Of a DNA stretch of 64,000 nucleotides, positions 47,005 to 58,886 are shown one piece after another. Numbering within the stretch: the first letter of the stretch is position 1; each line of letters opens with the position of its first letter. The notes under the pieces were generated by a model. It was not told where the DNA came from. It worked only from the letters and a program-made list of their open reading frames with translations, and ran no database searches. Both the position numbers and the translations under genes were made by a program. Source of the DNA: Triticum aestivum (Eukaryota > Streptophyta > Magnoliopsida > Poales > Poaceae); contig NC_057796.1 of the NCBI RefSeq assembly GCF_018294505.1, positions 186,520,270 through 186,584,269 on the forward strand, written 5' to 3'.

Positions 47005-49368
47005 ATGGATCCTCATCCACTTGCTAATCTTTTCAAAAAGATCCAATTATGATGAACCAATTGCTAGTGAATTGAGTTCACTAGATTATCTTTATGAAGT
47101 TTTTCTTGAGATTTATGAATCTGAAAATTGTGATGAAGTGTTAAACGAAGGAATTTATAAAGTGATTCATGGTAGCTCCTTAAATGAAAAGCATGATTAC
47201 AATGATGTTATTATAAATTCTATTGATGTCAATTGTGCTAATGATATGCAAAACCCCAAGCTTGGGGATGTTGATCTTGTTATGTCCACTACTCATTGTA
47301 ATGATCATAATTGGGGTGATGCTTCTTATGATCTTGTGAAAGTGCGTTAAGTCGACTAGAGGGGGGTGAATAGGCGATTTTTACAAATTCGTCACTAAGG
47401 AATTTCAGGGCGAGGAAATTCCTAAGTCATGAATAACTAGCAGCGGAATAAGTACTCAGAAATAAGCATAACAAAGCAGTAGCACAGTCAACATGATGAA
47501 ATGAAAACAAGCTATGAGTACAGGAAGCGTAAACACAGGATAAGTAGGCTGAAGACAAACTGACTGAAGAAATTGAACTGAGGAAATCGAGAAAGTCTTC
47601 AGTCAAAGTCTTCAAACAATAACGATTAGGTACAATGACACAGAATGAGGAAATGGAAGGGTTGAGGAAATAGAACCAGTTAGCTCGGTGAAGACAATGA
47701 TTTGGTAGACCAGTTCCAACTGTTGTGACAGTCGTACATCTGGTTGGAGCGGCTAGGTATTTAAACTGAGAACACACAGTCCCGGACACACGGTCCTCAC
47801 CGTATTCTCCTTGTGCTAAGGTCACACAGACCTCGCCCAATCACTCGTGGTAAGTCTTCAGGTGACTTCCAAACCTTCACAAACTTGGTTACTCGGTGAT
47901 CCACAATTTCCTCTTGGATGCTCTAGACCATGACGCCTAACCATCTGGATGATGCACAGTATTCAAAGGTAATAAGCGTCGGTTCCACACAGGAACAATC
48001 TCTTCAGTGATGCTCAATCACTTTGGGTTTGTAGGTGTTTGGGTTTGGGTTTTCCTCACTTGTTGATTTTCGCTCAAAGTCCTTGGAGGATGGGATGCTC
48101 TCAATGACAAGTGTCAGTTTCTCTCGGAGCAGCCAACCAGCTAGTGGTTGTAGGGGGCGGCTATTTATAGCCTAGGGAGCAGCCCGATATGATAAGACAT
48201 AAATGCCCTTCAATGATATGACCATTAGGTGGATAAGATATTTTGGAATAGCTGGCGCGTAGCACAACAACGGTTGGAAATTTGACTATCAAATTCCTCA
48301 GGGCTATCATGTTCCTCACTGGTAGGCAATCCGCACTGGAGAATTCCTAACTCCTCAGTCAGAACAAATTCCTCAGAGACCAGAAGATCTTCGTCTCTGT
48401 CACTGAAGAAATTGACTGAACTGTATGAGATTTCCAATGGCTTCACTTGAAGGGATTGGTAGGTGTAGGATTTTGAGATGAGCATCACTTGGAAACTTTT
48501 CCTTAGTTTTACCTCGACCCCCTTTAACAGTACGGTGTTTCCTATGACTCAAGCAAGAGAAAACTAAACTACGAAAACAAAAGTCTTCATGCTTCATGTT
48601 CCTTGTACGAATATCAAGTCTTCAAGGTCACACCAATTTCTTGACTTTCAAAGTCTTCAGAAAGCTAAAGTATTTAGTTGAAGACATTCATTTTTAGGGG
48701 TCGACTTTCACTGTAAATATCAAACTCCTCATAGACTTATAGACCTGTGTACACTCACAAACACATTAGCCCCTTAACCTATAAGTCTTCAATACACCAA
48801 AATCACTAAGGGGCACTAGATGCACTTACATCTTGAAAATTTCTTTAAGCCTCATGATAAATATGTTATTGATAATAATGTTTGCAATAATACTGAAAGT
48901 GGGTTTGGAAGAGCGTCAATTTTAGGTAAAAATAATCCCACATATTTGGAGAGTGTTCAATCGTATGAAATTTTTGATGAATGTGGGCTTGGAGAGGTCA
49001 TGACTTTATTTGATGATAATCCCACTAATTTGAATGAGTGTCAACGTTGCATGCATGTGGATCATATAGAGAATATGTTATGTGATAGCTATATTGTTGA
49101 ATTTGAATACGATCCCACATATAATTATTATGAGATAGGGAAATATGGTTGTAGAAAATTTCATGCTACTAAATTACCTCTCGTCATGTTGAGATTGTCT
49201 ATGTTTTATTCTTCTTCCTTGCATATGCTAGCCTTTGCTTGTTTCGATAATCTGCTTGCTTATAAAATTCCTATGCATAGGAATTATGTTAGACTTAAAT
49301 GTGTTTTCACATGCTACATGATGCTCTCTTCATGTTTCAATTACTATCTTTCATGTGAGCACCATTGA
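47005..49368 (+). pseudogene. Element F unknown reading frame, split by solo LTR H
   Basis: A start near 47005 (MDPHPLANLF) shifts frame after about 13 codons, then reads NYDEPIASELSSLDYLYEVF and NCANDMQNPKLGDVDLVM up to 47336. H is inserted there, and the frame resumes at 48831 without a stop, running to TGA at 49366-49368 with LCDSYIVEFEYDPTYNYYE and KIPMHRNYVRLKC. The protein is acidic in its first half and hydrophobic and Cys-containing near the end. It matches the frame of element G in its C-terminal half. No known domain. It takes the place of gag-pol, directly after the PBS. Confidence 0.6.
47337..48830 (-). mobile_element. Solo LTR H
   Basis: The segment runs TGAAAGTGCG...GCACTTACA, with TG/CA ends and the 5-bp duplication TCTTG on both sides (47332-47336, 48831-48835). 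It has no coding frame. A TATA-like CTATAAATAG (48161-48170) and the orientation of known relatives suggest it reads on the minus strand, where it would begin TGTAAGTGC. A lone LTR with target duplication is what remains after recombination between the two LTRs of a full element. Confidence 0.85.
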
Positions 49369-50608
49369 AACCTTATGCCTAGCTAGGGGCGTAAAATGAT
49401 AGCGCTTGTTGGGAGGCAACCAAATGAATAAAATTTATTTGTCTTTTGATTTCTGTTCTTGAGTGTTTGCAAAATTATGCTACTGTTATGATTGTGTTTT
49501 TCTTGTTTTAATTAGTGTTTTTACCAAGCAACGCCTTTAGGATCTTCTTGGGTGATAGTTCTTTGATCTTCTTGAAAAACAGAAACTTTTGCACTCACGA
49601 AAACAATTCTCATTTTTAACCAGAGCGTGATAAAATACCAATTATTTTTGCAGAATATTACTATACAAATTTCTTAGGTTTTCCAAATTTCTCATGATTT
49701 TTGGAGTTTCAGAAGTATTCGAAATATCCAGATTACTACAGACTGTTCTGTTTTTGGCAGATTCTGTTTTCTTTGCGTTGTGTACTTGTTTTGATGATTC
49801 TATGGTTTTCTTTGATGAGCTTTTGCCATAGAAAAGTTGGAATACAGTAGATATAATGCAAGAACAAAATATGAATTGGTTTGCTACAGTACTTATAGTA
49901 GTGATTTGATTTCTTATACTAATGGATCTCACGAAGGTTTTGTTGAGTTTTGTGTGATTGAAGTTTTCAAGTTTTGGGTTATCTTATGATGGATGAAGGA
50001 ATGAGGAGTAAGAAGAGCCTAAGCTTGGGGATGCCCCGGCATACCAAGCTATTATCCAAAGAGAGGAAGCAACTAAGCTTGGGGATGCCCCGAGTGGCAT
50101 CCCCTCTTTCTTCTAACGACCATCAGTATTTTACTCGAAGCTATATTTTTATTCGTCACATACTGTGTGTTTTGCTTGGAGCATCTTGTATGATATGAGT
50201 CTTTGCTTGTTTTATTTTGTGTTTTAAGCCTTGATTCCTTGCTGGACACACCTATTTGAGAGAGCCAAAATTATGCCATGACTTGTTAGAATTGCTCTCT
50301 ATGCTTCACTTAAAATTTTTATGAGCTATGGATTTGTTCTAGTGCTTCACTTATATCTTTTTGAGCACGGTGTGCTTGAAGAACTCTTGCTTCACTTATA
50401 TTTATTTGAGAGTTAGTAAAATTTTGAGGAAATTCTCTCTTGCTTCACTTAAATTAATTTGAGAGAAAGAAATTTTATGCTCATGATCTTCACTAATATT
50501 TGTTTGAGCTTGTCAAAAGCAACACATGAAAATTAATTCCAAAGTGATAGATATCCAAGAAGGATATAATAAAAACTTTCATGAAGATCATTGGACAAAA
50601 TAAACTTG
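49369..50608 (+). other. Element F internal 3' region, left of G
   Basis: Non-coding. Shortly after the frame comes CGCTTGTTGGGAGGCAACC, also present in G at 54340. Two copies of AAGCTTGGGGATGCCCC lie at 50021 and 50074. From about 50300 to 50510 a CTTCACTTA-ATTTGAG motif recurs every 50-60 bp. Confidence 0.6.
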
Positions 50609-50708
50609 ATTCTTGATACGTCTCCAACGTATCTATAATTTATTAAGTATTCATGCTGTTATTTTATCATTCTTAGGTGTTTTATAATCATTTTATAGCA
50701 ACTTTATA

Positions 50709-51867
50709 TGACGAGGACATGACTACCTTGGATACGACCAAAAATATTACATACATGCATATCTGTCAGGTGATTTCTTGTGCAAATTATTCAATAATCT
50801 ATTTATGTTATCCAGAACAAAAATACTTGACACACTTTTGTGTTTTGTCTAATTGCAGGTGTATGGGACATTTGTACAATAGTTTGTGTAATTCACATCT
50901 AGATGTTTTTTAAGGATGTCACGTCTAAGCTCCCACAAATATATAATGCAGCAAAAAAACTAAGACAAAAAAATAGACCACAAACAGAGTGGACATCAGC
51001 TTAGATGTGACATAACTATGTCACATCTAGATGTGTCCTAGACAGACCCTTTGTAGAATCCACATATGAAGATAAGGAAAAAGGTGAAGTTTAGATTTTG
51101 TCCAAAAAGTCCTCTCACGTCACTTTTGGGCCAAGAGAAGATAGAGTCCAAGTCTCTCACGTTCTGGTTTCAGATTCGGACTGCACAGACATACCTGACT
51201 CAAAACGCCAACAACTTTTTCATACGGACTCCGAATTGGGTGATTCTTTTTTTGTTGGAAAGTAGATTTCGTGCTTTTTCCAATCCAATTGGATTCATCT
51301 TCAAATTAGTCCGGACCATTGAGATATGGACTAAACAATCTGACGCTGCATTAGAATCTGAGTCAAACAACAAGTCCAAAGGTGTTGCATCACCTCCACT
51401 TGGGCCCATGAGCCTTGTACGACCTAGGGTTGGTTTTAGGCTGCCTTGGGACGTCCTCCCACCTCCTTGGCTGGCACCCCTTGCTCCTATATAAGTAGAT
51501 CCATCTAGTAGCTTTTTCCTTGGGATTTGTTTAGTTAAAAGTTAGCCATTGCAACTTCGTGTACTTCGTTTGTGTCCAACGACCAGACCAAGACCGCTTA
51601 CGGATCCCCACCATTATCAATACTTCATATATATTCGCAATATTCAGATTGCTTTATCATATTCTTGCTCGTTCTTCGATTGCTTCCAGGAATAGACCTT
51701 CGTGGTCAGGCTGACCGTGCTTCCGGCATCGTCAGTAACCTCAGGAGATTGGTTTAGCGATTGCTAAGGCGCAATGTCTTGCACGTTTGTAGTCGGACCA
51801 TCAAAGTCGTCACCACCAAATCGATAGTTATCATCTCATCGAAAGATCGGGACCCTCGCCTCTATCA
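50709..51867 (+). mobile_element. Solo LTR K, nested in the G LTR
   Basis: TGACGAGG...CTCTATCA, 1,159 bp, with the duplication TTATA on both sides (50704-50708, 51868-51872). A TATA-like CTATATAAG (51487-51495) supports plus orientation. The end GACCCTCGCCTCTATCA is the kind of LTR end that precedes a TGGTATCA PBS in grass Gypsy elements. The frame 51066-51494 is not a recognised protein. Confidence 0.9.
50883..51047. mobile_element. MITE-like inverted-repeat element L inside solo LTR K
   Basis: Inverted arms contain CACATCTAGATGT at both ends (about 50892 and 51024) and TCACGTCTAAGCTC / AGCTTAGATGTGA inner arms. No coding frame. The exact ends and target duplication are unclear. Confidence 0.5.
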
Positions 51868-52369
51868 TTATATCATTTTTTGGTACTAACCTATTGACCC
51901 AGTGCCCAGTGCCAGTTGCTATTTTTTGTTTGTTTTTTACATCGCAGGAAATCAATATCAAACGGAGTCCTAACACCGCGAAACTTTTTGGAGATTTTTT
52001 ATGGACCGGAACACCCAAGATGGGCCAGAGCAGCTCCTGGGGGTTCCCCGAGGGGGGCACAACCCACCAGGGCACGCCAGGGGGCCCATGCGCGCCCAGG
52101 TGGGTTGCGCCCACCTTAGTGGTATCCCGCACCCCCTCTTTACCCCATAAATTCCGAAAAATTCCAGAAACCCTCGTGGTTAACCTAGATCAGAAGTTCC
52201 GCCGCCGCAAGGCTCTGTAGCCACCGAAAACCAATCTAGACCCTTTCCGGCACCCTACCGGAGGGGGGAATCATCTCCGGTGGCCATCTTCATCATCCCG
52301 GCGACCACCACGATGAGGAGGGAGTAGTCCATCCTCGGGGCTGAGGGTTTGTACCAGTAGATATGTGTT

Positions 52370-52407
<38 letters not shown>

Positions 52408-53326
52408 TTCTTGAGATGTCACGATCTTGATGTATCGCGAGCTTTGTTAATATAGTCGGATCATATGGTGTTTTCCCCTCTCTATCTTGTTGTGATGAAT
52501 TGAGTTTTTCCCTTTGAGATTTTGTTGTTATCGGATTGAATACTTTTATGGATTTGAGAACACTTGATATATGTATTGCAATTGAATACTCGTGGTGACA
52601 ATGGGGTATCGTATTGATTCACTTGATATATGCTTTGGTACTCAACTCGCGGATTCCCGAGGTGACATTTGGGTAATCTATGCATAGGGGTTGATGCATT
52701 TTCTTGTCTTTGTTTCTCCAGTAGAAATCTTGGGGCACTCTTTGAAGTTCTTTGTGTTGGATTGAATATTAAGAATCTGAATTTTCTTTGGTTTTATTTT
52801 AGTATGAACTCTTGGTTAGATCGATCAGAAAGAATAGCTTCGTGTTATTTTAGTATGAACTGTAGGATGGATTGATCGGAAAGAATAGCTTTGAGGTGGT
52901 TTCGTACCCTACAAACAATTCCGTCTTCTGTTCTCTGCTAGATAGGAACTTTGGAGTGATTCTTCGTTGCACGTTGAGGGACGGTTATATGATCCAATTA
53001 TATTAGCATTGTTGAGAGATTGCACTAGTGAAAGTACGGACCCTAGGCCTCATTTTCAAGCATTGCAATACCGTTTTTGTGCCCATTTACTATTTGCTAC
53101 CTTGCTATTTTTATTTATTATAAAAATATATTTCTACCATCAATATTACACTTTTATCACCATCTCTTCGCCGAACTAGTGCACCTATACAATTTGCCAT
53201 TGTATTGGGTGTGTTGATTGCAGGGTCGTTTGAGAGAGACCATCTTCATCCTACAAAACTATGCGCTTGGAGGCCCAACACGTGTCTACAAGAATGAAGT
53301 TGCGTAGTAGACATCAAGCTCTTTTC

Positions 53327-53344
53327 TGGCGTCGTTGCCGGGGA
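53327..53344 (+). other. Element G primer binding site
   Basis: TGGCGTCGTTGCCGGGGA lies 10 bases after the LTR end, one base different from the PBS of F in its first 16. Confidence 0.7.
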
Positions 53345-53694
53345 GGTGAGTGCATGAAGGTATATCTTTGGATCTTGCAATTGAATATTTAGTTTCTTGT
53401 TTATCACTAGTTTGGTCTATAAAAAACTACATAAAAAGTGGAATTGTGATTGCATCATATTATTGATCATCTTTATAATATCTTTCTTGAAAATGATTGT
53501 TCGGAAAATTGTGCCCATTGTAAGAAGAAGAAGTTAATAAAATGTTTGGCACAAAATATTTGAATGATGAGCATGATTGTAATGTTGTTAGTATGAATTC
53601 TTTGAATATCCATGATGCTAATGATATGCAAAGCCAATAGCTTAGGGATGTTGTTAGTCCCCCAATTTTTGATGAGAATTTTTATTATTATTGC
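53345..53694 (+). other. Element G leader and 5' decayed frame
   Basis: AT-rich. Contains GATGCTAATGATATGCAAAG, the counterpart of the ANDMQ stretch of F, so the upstream half of the F-type frame existed here and has decayed. Confidence 0.5.
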
Positions 53695-54330
53695 ATGCCT
53701 CCTATTTATGATGATTATAATGATGAAAGTGGATTTAGAGAGGTCATGACTTTTTTTAATGATGAATCCACTACTTTGGATGAGGCTTCAATTGACTATG
53801 ATAACAAAGTTCCTATCTATGATGATTATGGTGATGACATGTATGCTATATTTGATAATGATAACCATGAAACTTTTCATCATGATTTTAATTTTCAATC
53901 CCAGGATAGTTACTTTCTTGAGTTTGCTCCCACTACTATTCATGAGAATAAATTTGCTTATGTGGAGAGTAGTAAAATTTCTATGCTTATGTATCATGAA
54001 AAGAGTACTTTATGTGATAGCTATATTGTTGAATTCATTCGTGATGCTACTGAAAATTATTATGGTAGAGGAACTTATGCATGTAGGAATTGCAATAATA
54101 TCAAGTTTCCTCTCAATGTATTGAAAATCTTGAAGTTGTGCTTGTTTTGCCTTCCTATGCTAGTTGATTCTTGTTCCCATAAATTTTTTGATCACAAAAT
54201 CCCTATGCATAGGAAGTGGGTTAGAATTAAATGTGCTTTTCATGTGATTCATGATGCTCTCTTTGTGTTTCAATTCTTATCTTTTATGCGAGCATCATTG
54301 AAATCATCATGCCTAGCTAAAAAGGCATAA
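53695..54330 (+). CDS. Element G unknown protein (F/G family)
   Basis: A 211-codon open frame starts at ATG 53695 (MPPIYDDYNDESGFREVMTF) and ends TAA. The first half is acidic (YDDYGDDMYAIFDNDNHETF), the second half hydrophobic with Cys. It shares LCDSYIVEF, NYY..G.Y.CR, KIPMHR and KC.F, in order and spacing, with the frame of element F. No known domain, signal peptide or zinc finger is clear. The true start may lie upstream in decayed sequence, so this could be a C-terminal part. It lies after the PBS, where gag usually is, and is followed by a GCACTTGTTGGGAGACAACC block also in F. Confidence 0.5.
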   Translation: MPPIYDDYNDESGFREVMTFFNDESTTLDEASIDYDNKVPIYDDYGDDMYAIFDNDNHETFHHDFNFQSQDSYFLEFAPTTIHENKFAYVESSKISMLMYHEKSTLCDSYIVEFIRDATENYYGRGTYACRNCNNIKFPLNVLKILKLCLFCLPMLVDSCSHKFFDHKIPMHRKWVRIKCAFHVIHDALFVFQFLSFMRASLKSSCLAKKA

Positions 54331-57249
54331 AAGAAAAGCACTTGTTGGGAGACAACCCAACACTTTTACCTACTGTTTTTGTGTGTTTGCATGATTATGC
54401 TACTGTATTGATCATGTTTTATTGATTTTTTTCAATAAAGTGCCAAGTAAAGCCTTTGGGATCATGTTGGGTGAGAGTTGATTTGATCTTGCTGAAAAAC
54501 ACAAACTTTTGCACTCACGGAAATAATTCTCGTTTTTAACATAAGAGTGATTTTGAGTTTATTATTTTTGAATAATTTTAATATACAAATTTCTCACGTG
54601 GTCCTAATTTTTTCAAATTTTTTGGAGTAGCAGAAGTATGGTAGTTATCCAGATCATTACAAATTGTTCTGTTTTTGACAGATTCTGTTTTCAATGCATA
54701 GTTTGCTTGTTTTCTAGTTTCTATGGCTTATATTGCTCAATATAAATTGTGGAAATGATGAGTTACCGTAGGCATTGTGTGAGAACAATTATGAATCTTG
54801 TATTTGGCAGTACCAAAGTGAAATGGTTTGCTATTTATCATACTAACCTATCTCACAAAGTTCCGTTAAGTTTTGTGTGATTGAAGTTTTCATGTTTTGG
54901 GTGAGATGTCGATATGACGAGAATAAGGAGTGACAAGACCCTAACTTGGGGAATTCCCAAGGCACCCAAAGGTGATATTCAAGGAAGATCCAAGCAACTA
55001 AGCTTGGGGATGCCCCGTAAGGCATCCCCTCTTTCGTCTCCAACATTATCGGTAACCTCATTTGGAGCTATGTTTTCATTCGTCACATGATATGTGTTTT
55101 GCTTGGAGCATCATTTTATTTTGTTAGGAATATCTTTCTGTTATGTAGAATAACGTTTTGCATCTTTTATATCAATAAAAGTGCATGGATAGCCTTTACT
55201 ATGCTTATTTTACAAGTCTAGATGTTGTTGTTTGAAAACATAAAGTTTACCGCTGTTGCAAAAAATTCCCTAGAAAAGTCAGAATGTGATAAAATGTTGA
55301 AACTTTTTGCAAAATAAGCTATGATAAATTTTCTACAGTATGGTAAAATTTTCATAATTTTTGAGTTGAATAAGTATTGATACTCTTGCATTCTTTGCAG
55401 ACTGTACTATTTTGGCAGATTGCTGTTATGTTTGCATATGTTTGCTTGTTTAACGATTCTATTTGAGGATAGGAGTATTAAATATGCAGAGGCATTTAGT
55501 ATGCAATGTTGAATAATAATCTTAGTGATTTTCTACAGTAGAGAACGATAAAGTTTTTGCATTGGTTTATACTAACTTATCTCACGAGTTCTTGTTGAGT
55601 TTTGTGTGGATGATGTTTTTAGGATTTAGGGAAACCGTGATATAAAAGGAATTAAGGAGACACAAAAGCTCAAGCTTGGGGATGCCCAAGGCACCCCAAA
55701 ATAATATTTCAAGAAGTCTCAAGCATCTAAGCTTGGGTATGGCCCGGTAGGCATCCCACCTTTCTTCAACAACAATTATCGGTTAGTATCGGTTGAGCCT
55801 AAGTTTTTGCTTCTTCACATGAGTTGTGCTATCCTTGAAATGTCATTTTATTTTCATTTTTCTTGCTGTTATAATAAAGTACTTCGATCTGAAAGTTTTT
55901 AAATAAAATAGAGTCCTCAAATAGTTTCCAGGAGGCTAGGTAAGCGGCACGCACATCCCGTCAACGAAGCTCTTTTCTATGTCATTTACTCTTGTGCTTC
56001 ACTCATATCCTATGAGTAAATTGTTGAATGAATTGAATATCATGAAGTTGAAATTATATCATGCCTAGTGGTAGCTTCACATTGGGTTTAGAAAGTGAAA
56101 TCTTTTGAAGCTTGACAATTCATGAATAATAAGTAGAAGGAAGAGAACTTTCACATGCAAATATACTATCCTGGAAATATTTTGTGATTGTGAGCCCCCA
56201 TCAAAATATTATATGCCAAAATTGTTGACATTGGACAAGGAAGAAAACGTAATGGTTTATGTTTGTTCATACTCACATAGAAGTTATATTTTCATAGATC
56301 CTTCAACATGTGGTGCTTGCCCCCATCTTTGTTAGCCAAAAATTCCGCACCAAGTAGAGATACTACTTGTGCATCCAAAAACCCTTCAACCCAAATCTTA
56401 TTCTCAAGAGTCCACCATACCTACCTAGGGATTGAATAAGATCCTTCAAGTAAGTTGTCATCGGTGCAATAAGGCAACAAAAATTTCTTCAAAAAGTGTT
56501 AGACATTTAGTGTAAGAGAAAACTGAGCGTTGTACGAACTTGTGATGGCAAAGAATAAAAGCGACAAACTACATAATAAAGGTTGCTATCATAAGGGGCA
56601 ATATAGTGTGACGTTCTTTTGCACTAAGGGGTTGAGCATACAAAAAAATAAGCGCATGGCAACCTCTGCTTCCCTCTGCGAAGGGCCTATCTTTTACTTT
56701 TCAGTATTTACTTTTATGCAAAGAGTCAAAGTTTTTCTCTCTATTCCTTTTTATTTTTCTCTTTTGGCAAGCATCATGTGGTGAGGAAAGATCTAGGCAC
56801 ATATATCCAGTTGGATATGGGTAGCATGAGTTATTATTGTTGACATCACCCTTGAGGTGAATACGTTGGGAGGCAAAACAATAAGCCCCTATCTTTCTAT
56901 GTGTCCGGTTGAAACGTTTTGCTCATGTGTATGCGGTGAGTGTTAGAAATCATAGAAGACTATATGATGGTTGAGTATGTGGAGCTCTTACTTAAACTCT
57001 GTTGAATAAGTTGAATTACAATTGCTTGGCGACTGAGAACATAGGTTGTTGAGTTTCAAGAGAATCATTGTTTGAACCTTAATATGTGAATTGGTTGCTA
57101 CTTTAAACATGAGAAATTTTATAAGAAAGAGTTGTTGTCATGATGCTAGAAAAAGTGATTGAAATTATCATTGATCAAACTTGTGCACGTTGCTAGCATT
57201 CACACTCCATAAATTATTTCTTTTCTCATTTACCTACTCGAGGACAAGT
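54331..57249 (+). other. Element G internal 3' region
   Basis: Three kilobases without a supportable gene. Four CTTGGGGATGCCC-like motifs lie at 54943, 55000, 55671 and 55730, each followed by GGCACCC or GGCATCCC. Frame 56530-56784 has no domain. Confidence 0.55.
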
Positions 57250-57270
57250 AGGAATTAAGTTTGGGGATGC
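57250..57270 (+). other. Element G polypurine tract
   Basis: AGGAATTAAGTTTGGGGATG ends one base before the TAATACGTC start of the 3' LTR. Confidence 0.75.
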
Positions 57271-58881
57271 TAATACGTCTCCAACGTATCAATAATTTAT
57301 GAAGTATTCATGTTGTTATTTTATCATTCTTGCATGTTTTACAATCATTTTATAGCAACTTCATATCATTTTTTGGGACTAACCTATTGACCCAGTGCCT
57401 AGTGCCAGCTGCTGTTTTTTGTTTGTTTTTTACATCGCAGGAAATCAATATCAAACGGAGTTCAAACATCGCGAAACTTTTTGGAGATTTTTTATGGACC
57501 AGAACACCCGGGATGGGCCAGAGCAGCACCTGGGGGGTTCCCCGAGGGGGCACAACCCACCAGGGTGCGCCCTCCGGGCGCGCCCAGGTGGGTTGTGCCC
57601 ACCTCGGTGGCCTCCCGCACCCCCTCTTTACCCTATAAATCCCCAAATATTCCATAAACCCTCGGGGTTAACCTAGATCAGAAGTTCTGCCGCCGCAAGG
57701 CTCTGTAGCCACCAAAAACCAATCTAGACCCTTTTCGGCACCCTGCCGGAGGGGAATCATCTCCGATGGCCATCTTCATCATCCCCGCGGCCACCACAAT
57801 GAGGAGGGGATAGTCCACCCTCGGGGCTGAGGGTTTGTACCAGTAGCTATGTGTTTAATCTCTCTCTCTCTCTCTCTCGTGTTCTTGAGATGTCACGATC
57901 TTGATGTATCGCGGGCTTTGTTAATATAGTCGGACCATATGGTGTTTTTCCCTCTCTATCTTGTTGTGATGAATTGAGTTTTTCCCTTTGAGATTTTGTT
58001 GTTACCGGATTGAACACTTTTCTGGATTTGAGAACACTTGATATATGTCTTGCAATTGAATACTCGTGGTGACAATGGGGTATCGTATTGATTCACTTCA
58101 TATATGCTTTGGCACTCAACTGCGGATTCCCGAGGTGACATTGGGGTAATCTATGCATAGGGGTTGATGCACGTTCTTGTCTTTGTTTCTACGGTAGAAA
58201 TCTTGGGGCACTCTTCAAAGTTCTTTGTGTTGGATTGAATATTATGAATCTGAATTTGCTTTGGTGTTATTTTAGTACGAACTCTTGGTTAGATCGGTTG
58301 GAAAGAATAGCTTCATGTTATTTTAGTACGAACTCTAGGATAGATTGATCGGAAAGAATAGCTTTGAGGTGGTTTCATACCCTACAAACAATTATGTCTT
58401 ATGTTCTCCGCTAGATAGGAACTTTGGAGTGATTCTTCGTTGCACATTGAGGGACGGTTACATGATCCAATTATATTAGCATCATTGAGAGATTGCACTA
58501 GTGAAAGTACGGACCCTAGGCCTCATTTTCAAGCATTGCAGTACCATTTTTTGCCCGTTTACTATTTGCTACCTTGCTGTTTTTATTTATTCAGATTATA
58601 AAAATATATGTCTACCATCAATATTACACTTTTATCACCATCTCTTCGCCGAACTAGTGCACCTATGCAATTTGCCATTGTATTGGGTTTTTTGGGGACA
58701 CAAGAGATTTATTGTATTTGATTGGAGGGTCATTTGAGAGAGACCATCTTCATCCTACACCTCTCACGGATTGATAAACCTTAGGTCATCCCCTTGAGGG
58801 AAAATTGCTACTGTCCTACAAAACTCTGCGCTTGGAGTCCCAACACGTGTCTACAAGAATAAAGTTGCGTAGTAGACATCA
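57271..58881 (+). repeat. Element G 3' LTR
   Basis: The 1,611-bp copy ends GTAGTAGACATCA and is followed by the duplication ATTCT. It begins TA instead of TG, probably a point mutation. Confidence 0.9.
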
Positions 58882-58886
58882 ATTCT

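Larger units (their letters stand above)
50614..53316 (+). repeat. Element G 5' LTR (contains solo LTR K)
   Basis: LTR sequence is at 50614-50708 and 51868-53316. A TC microsatellite lies at about 52373-52403. Compared with the 3' LTR it lacks roughly 60 bp near 53256. Confidence 0.9.
50614..58881 (+). mobile_element. LTR retrotransposon G (Athila-like, non-autonomous), nested in F
   Basis: LTRs at 50614-53316 and 57271-58881 share TGATACGTC/TAATACGTC starts and TAGACATCA ends. The target duplication ATTCT is at 50609-50613 and 58882-58886. The left LTR is about 1.1 kb longer because solo LTR K is inserted in it; small indels account for the rest. The internal region has a PBS, one unknown reading frame and a polypurine tract, but no gag or pol. 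Its LTR start and internal layout show it is a relative of F. Confidence 0.93.

Noticed and set aside
47337..48830. H as a DNA transposon (AGTGC ends look inverted)
   Set aside because: TG...CA ends, a 5-bp duplication and a promoter-like box fit a solo LTR better; no transposase or typical TIR.
50614..53316. 5' LTR of G belonging to a different element than the 3' LTR because of its length
   Set aside because: The excess is explained by solo LTR K with its TTATA duplication, and the outer duplication ATTCT matches.
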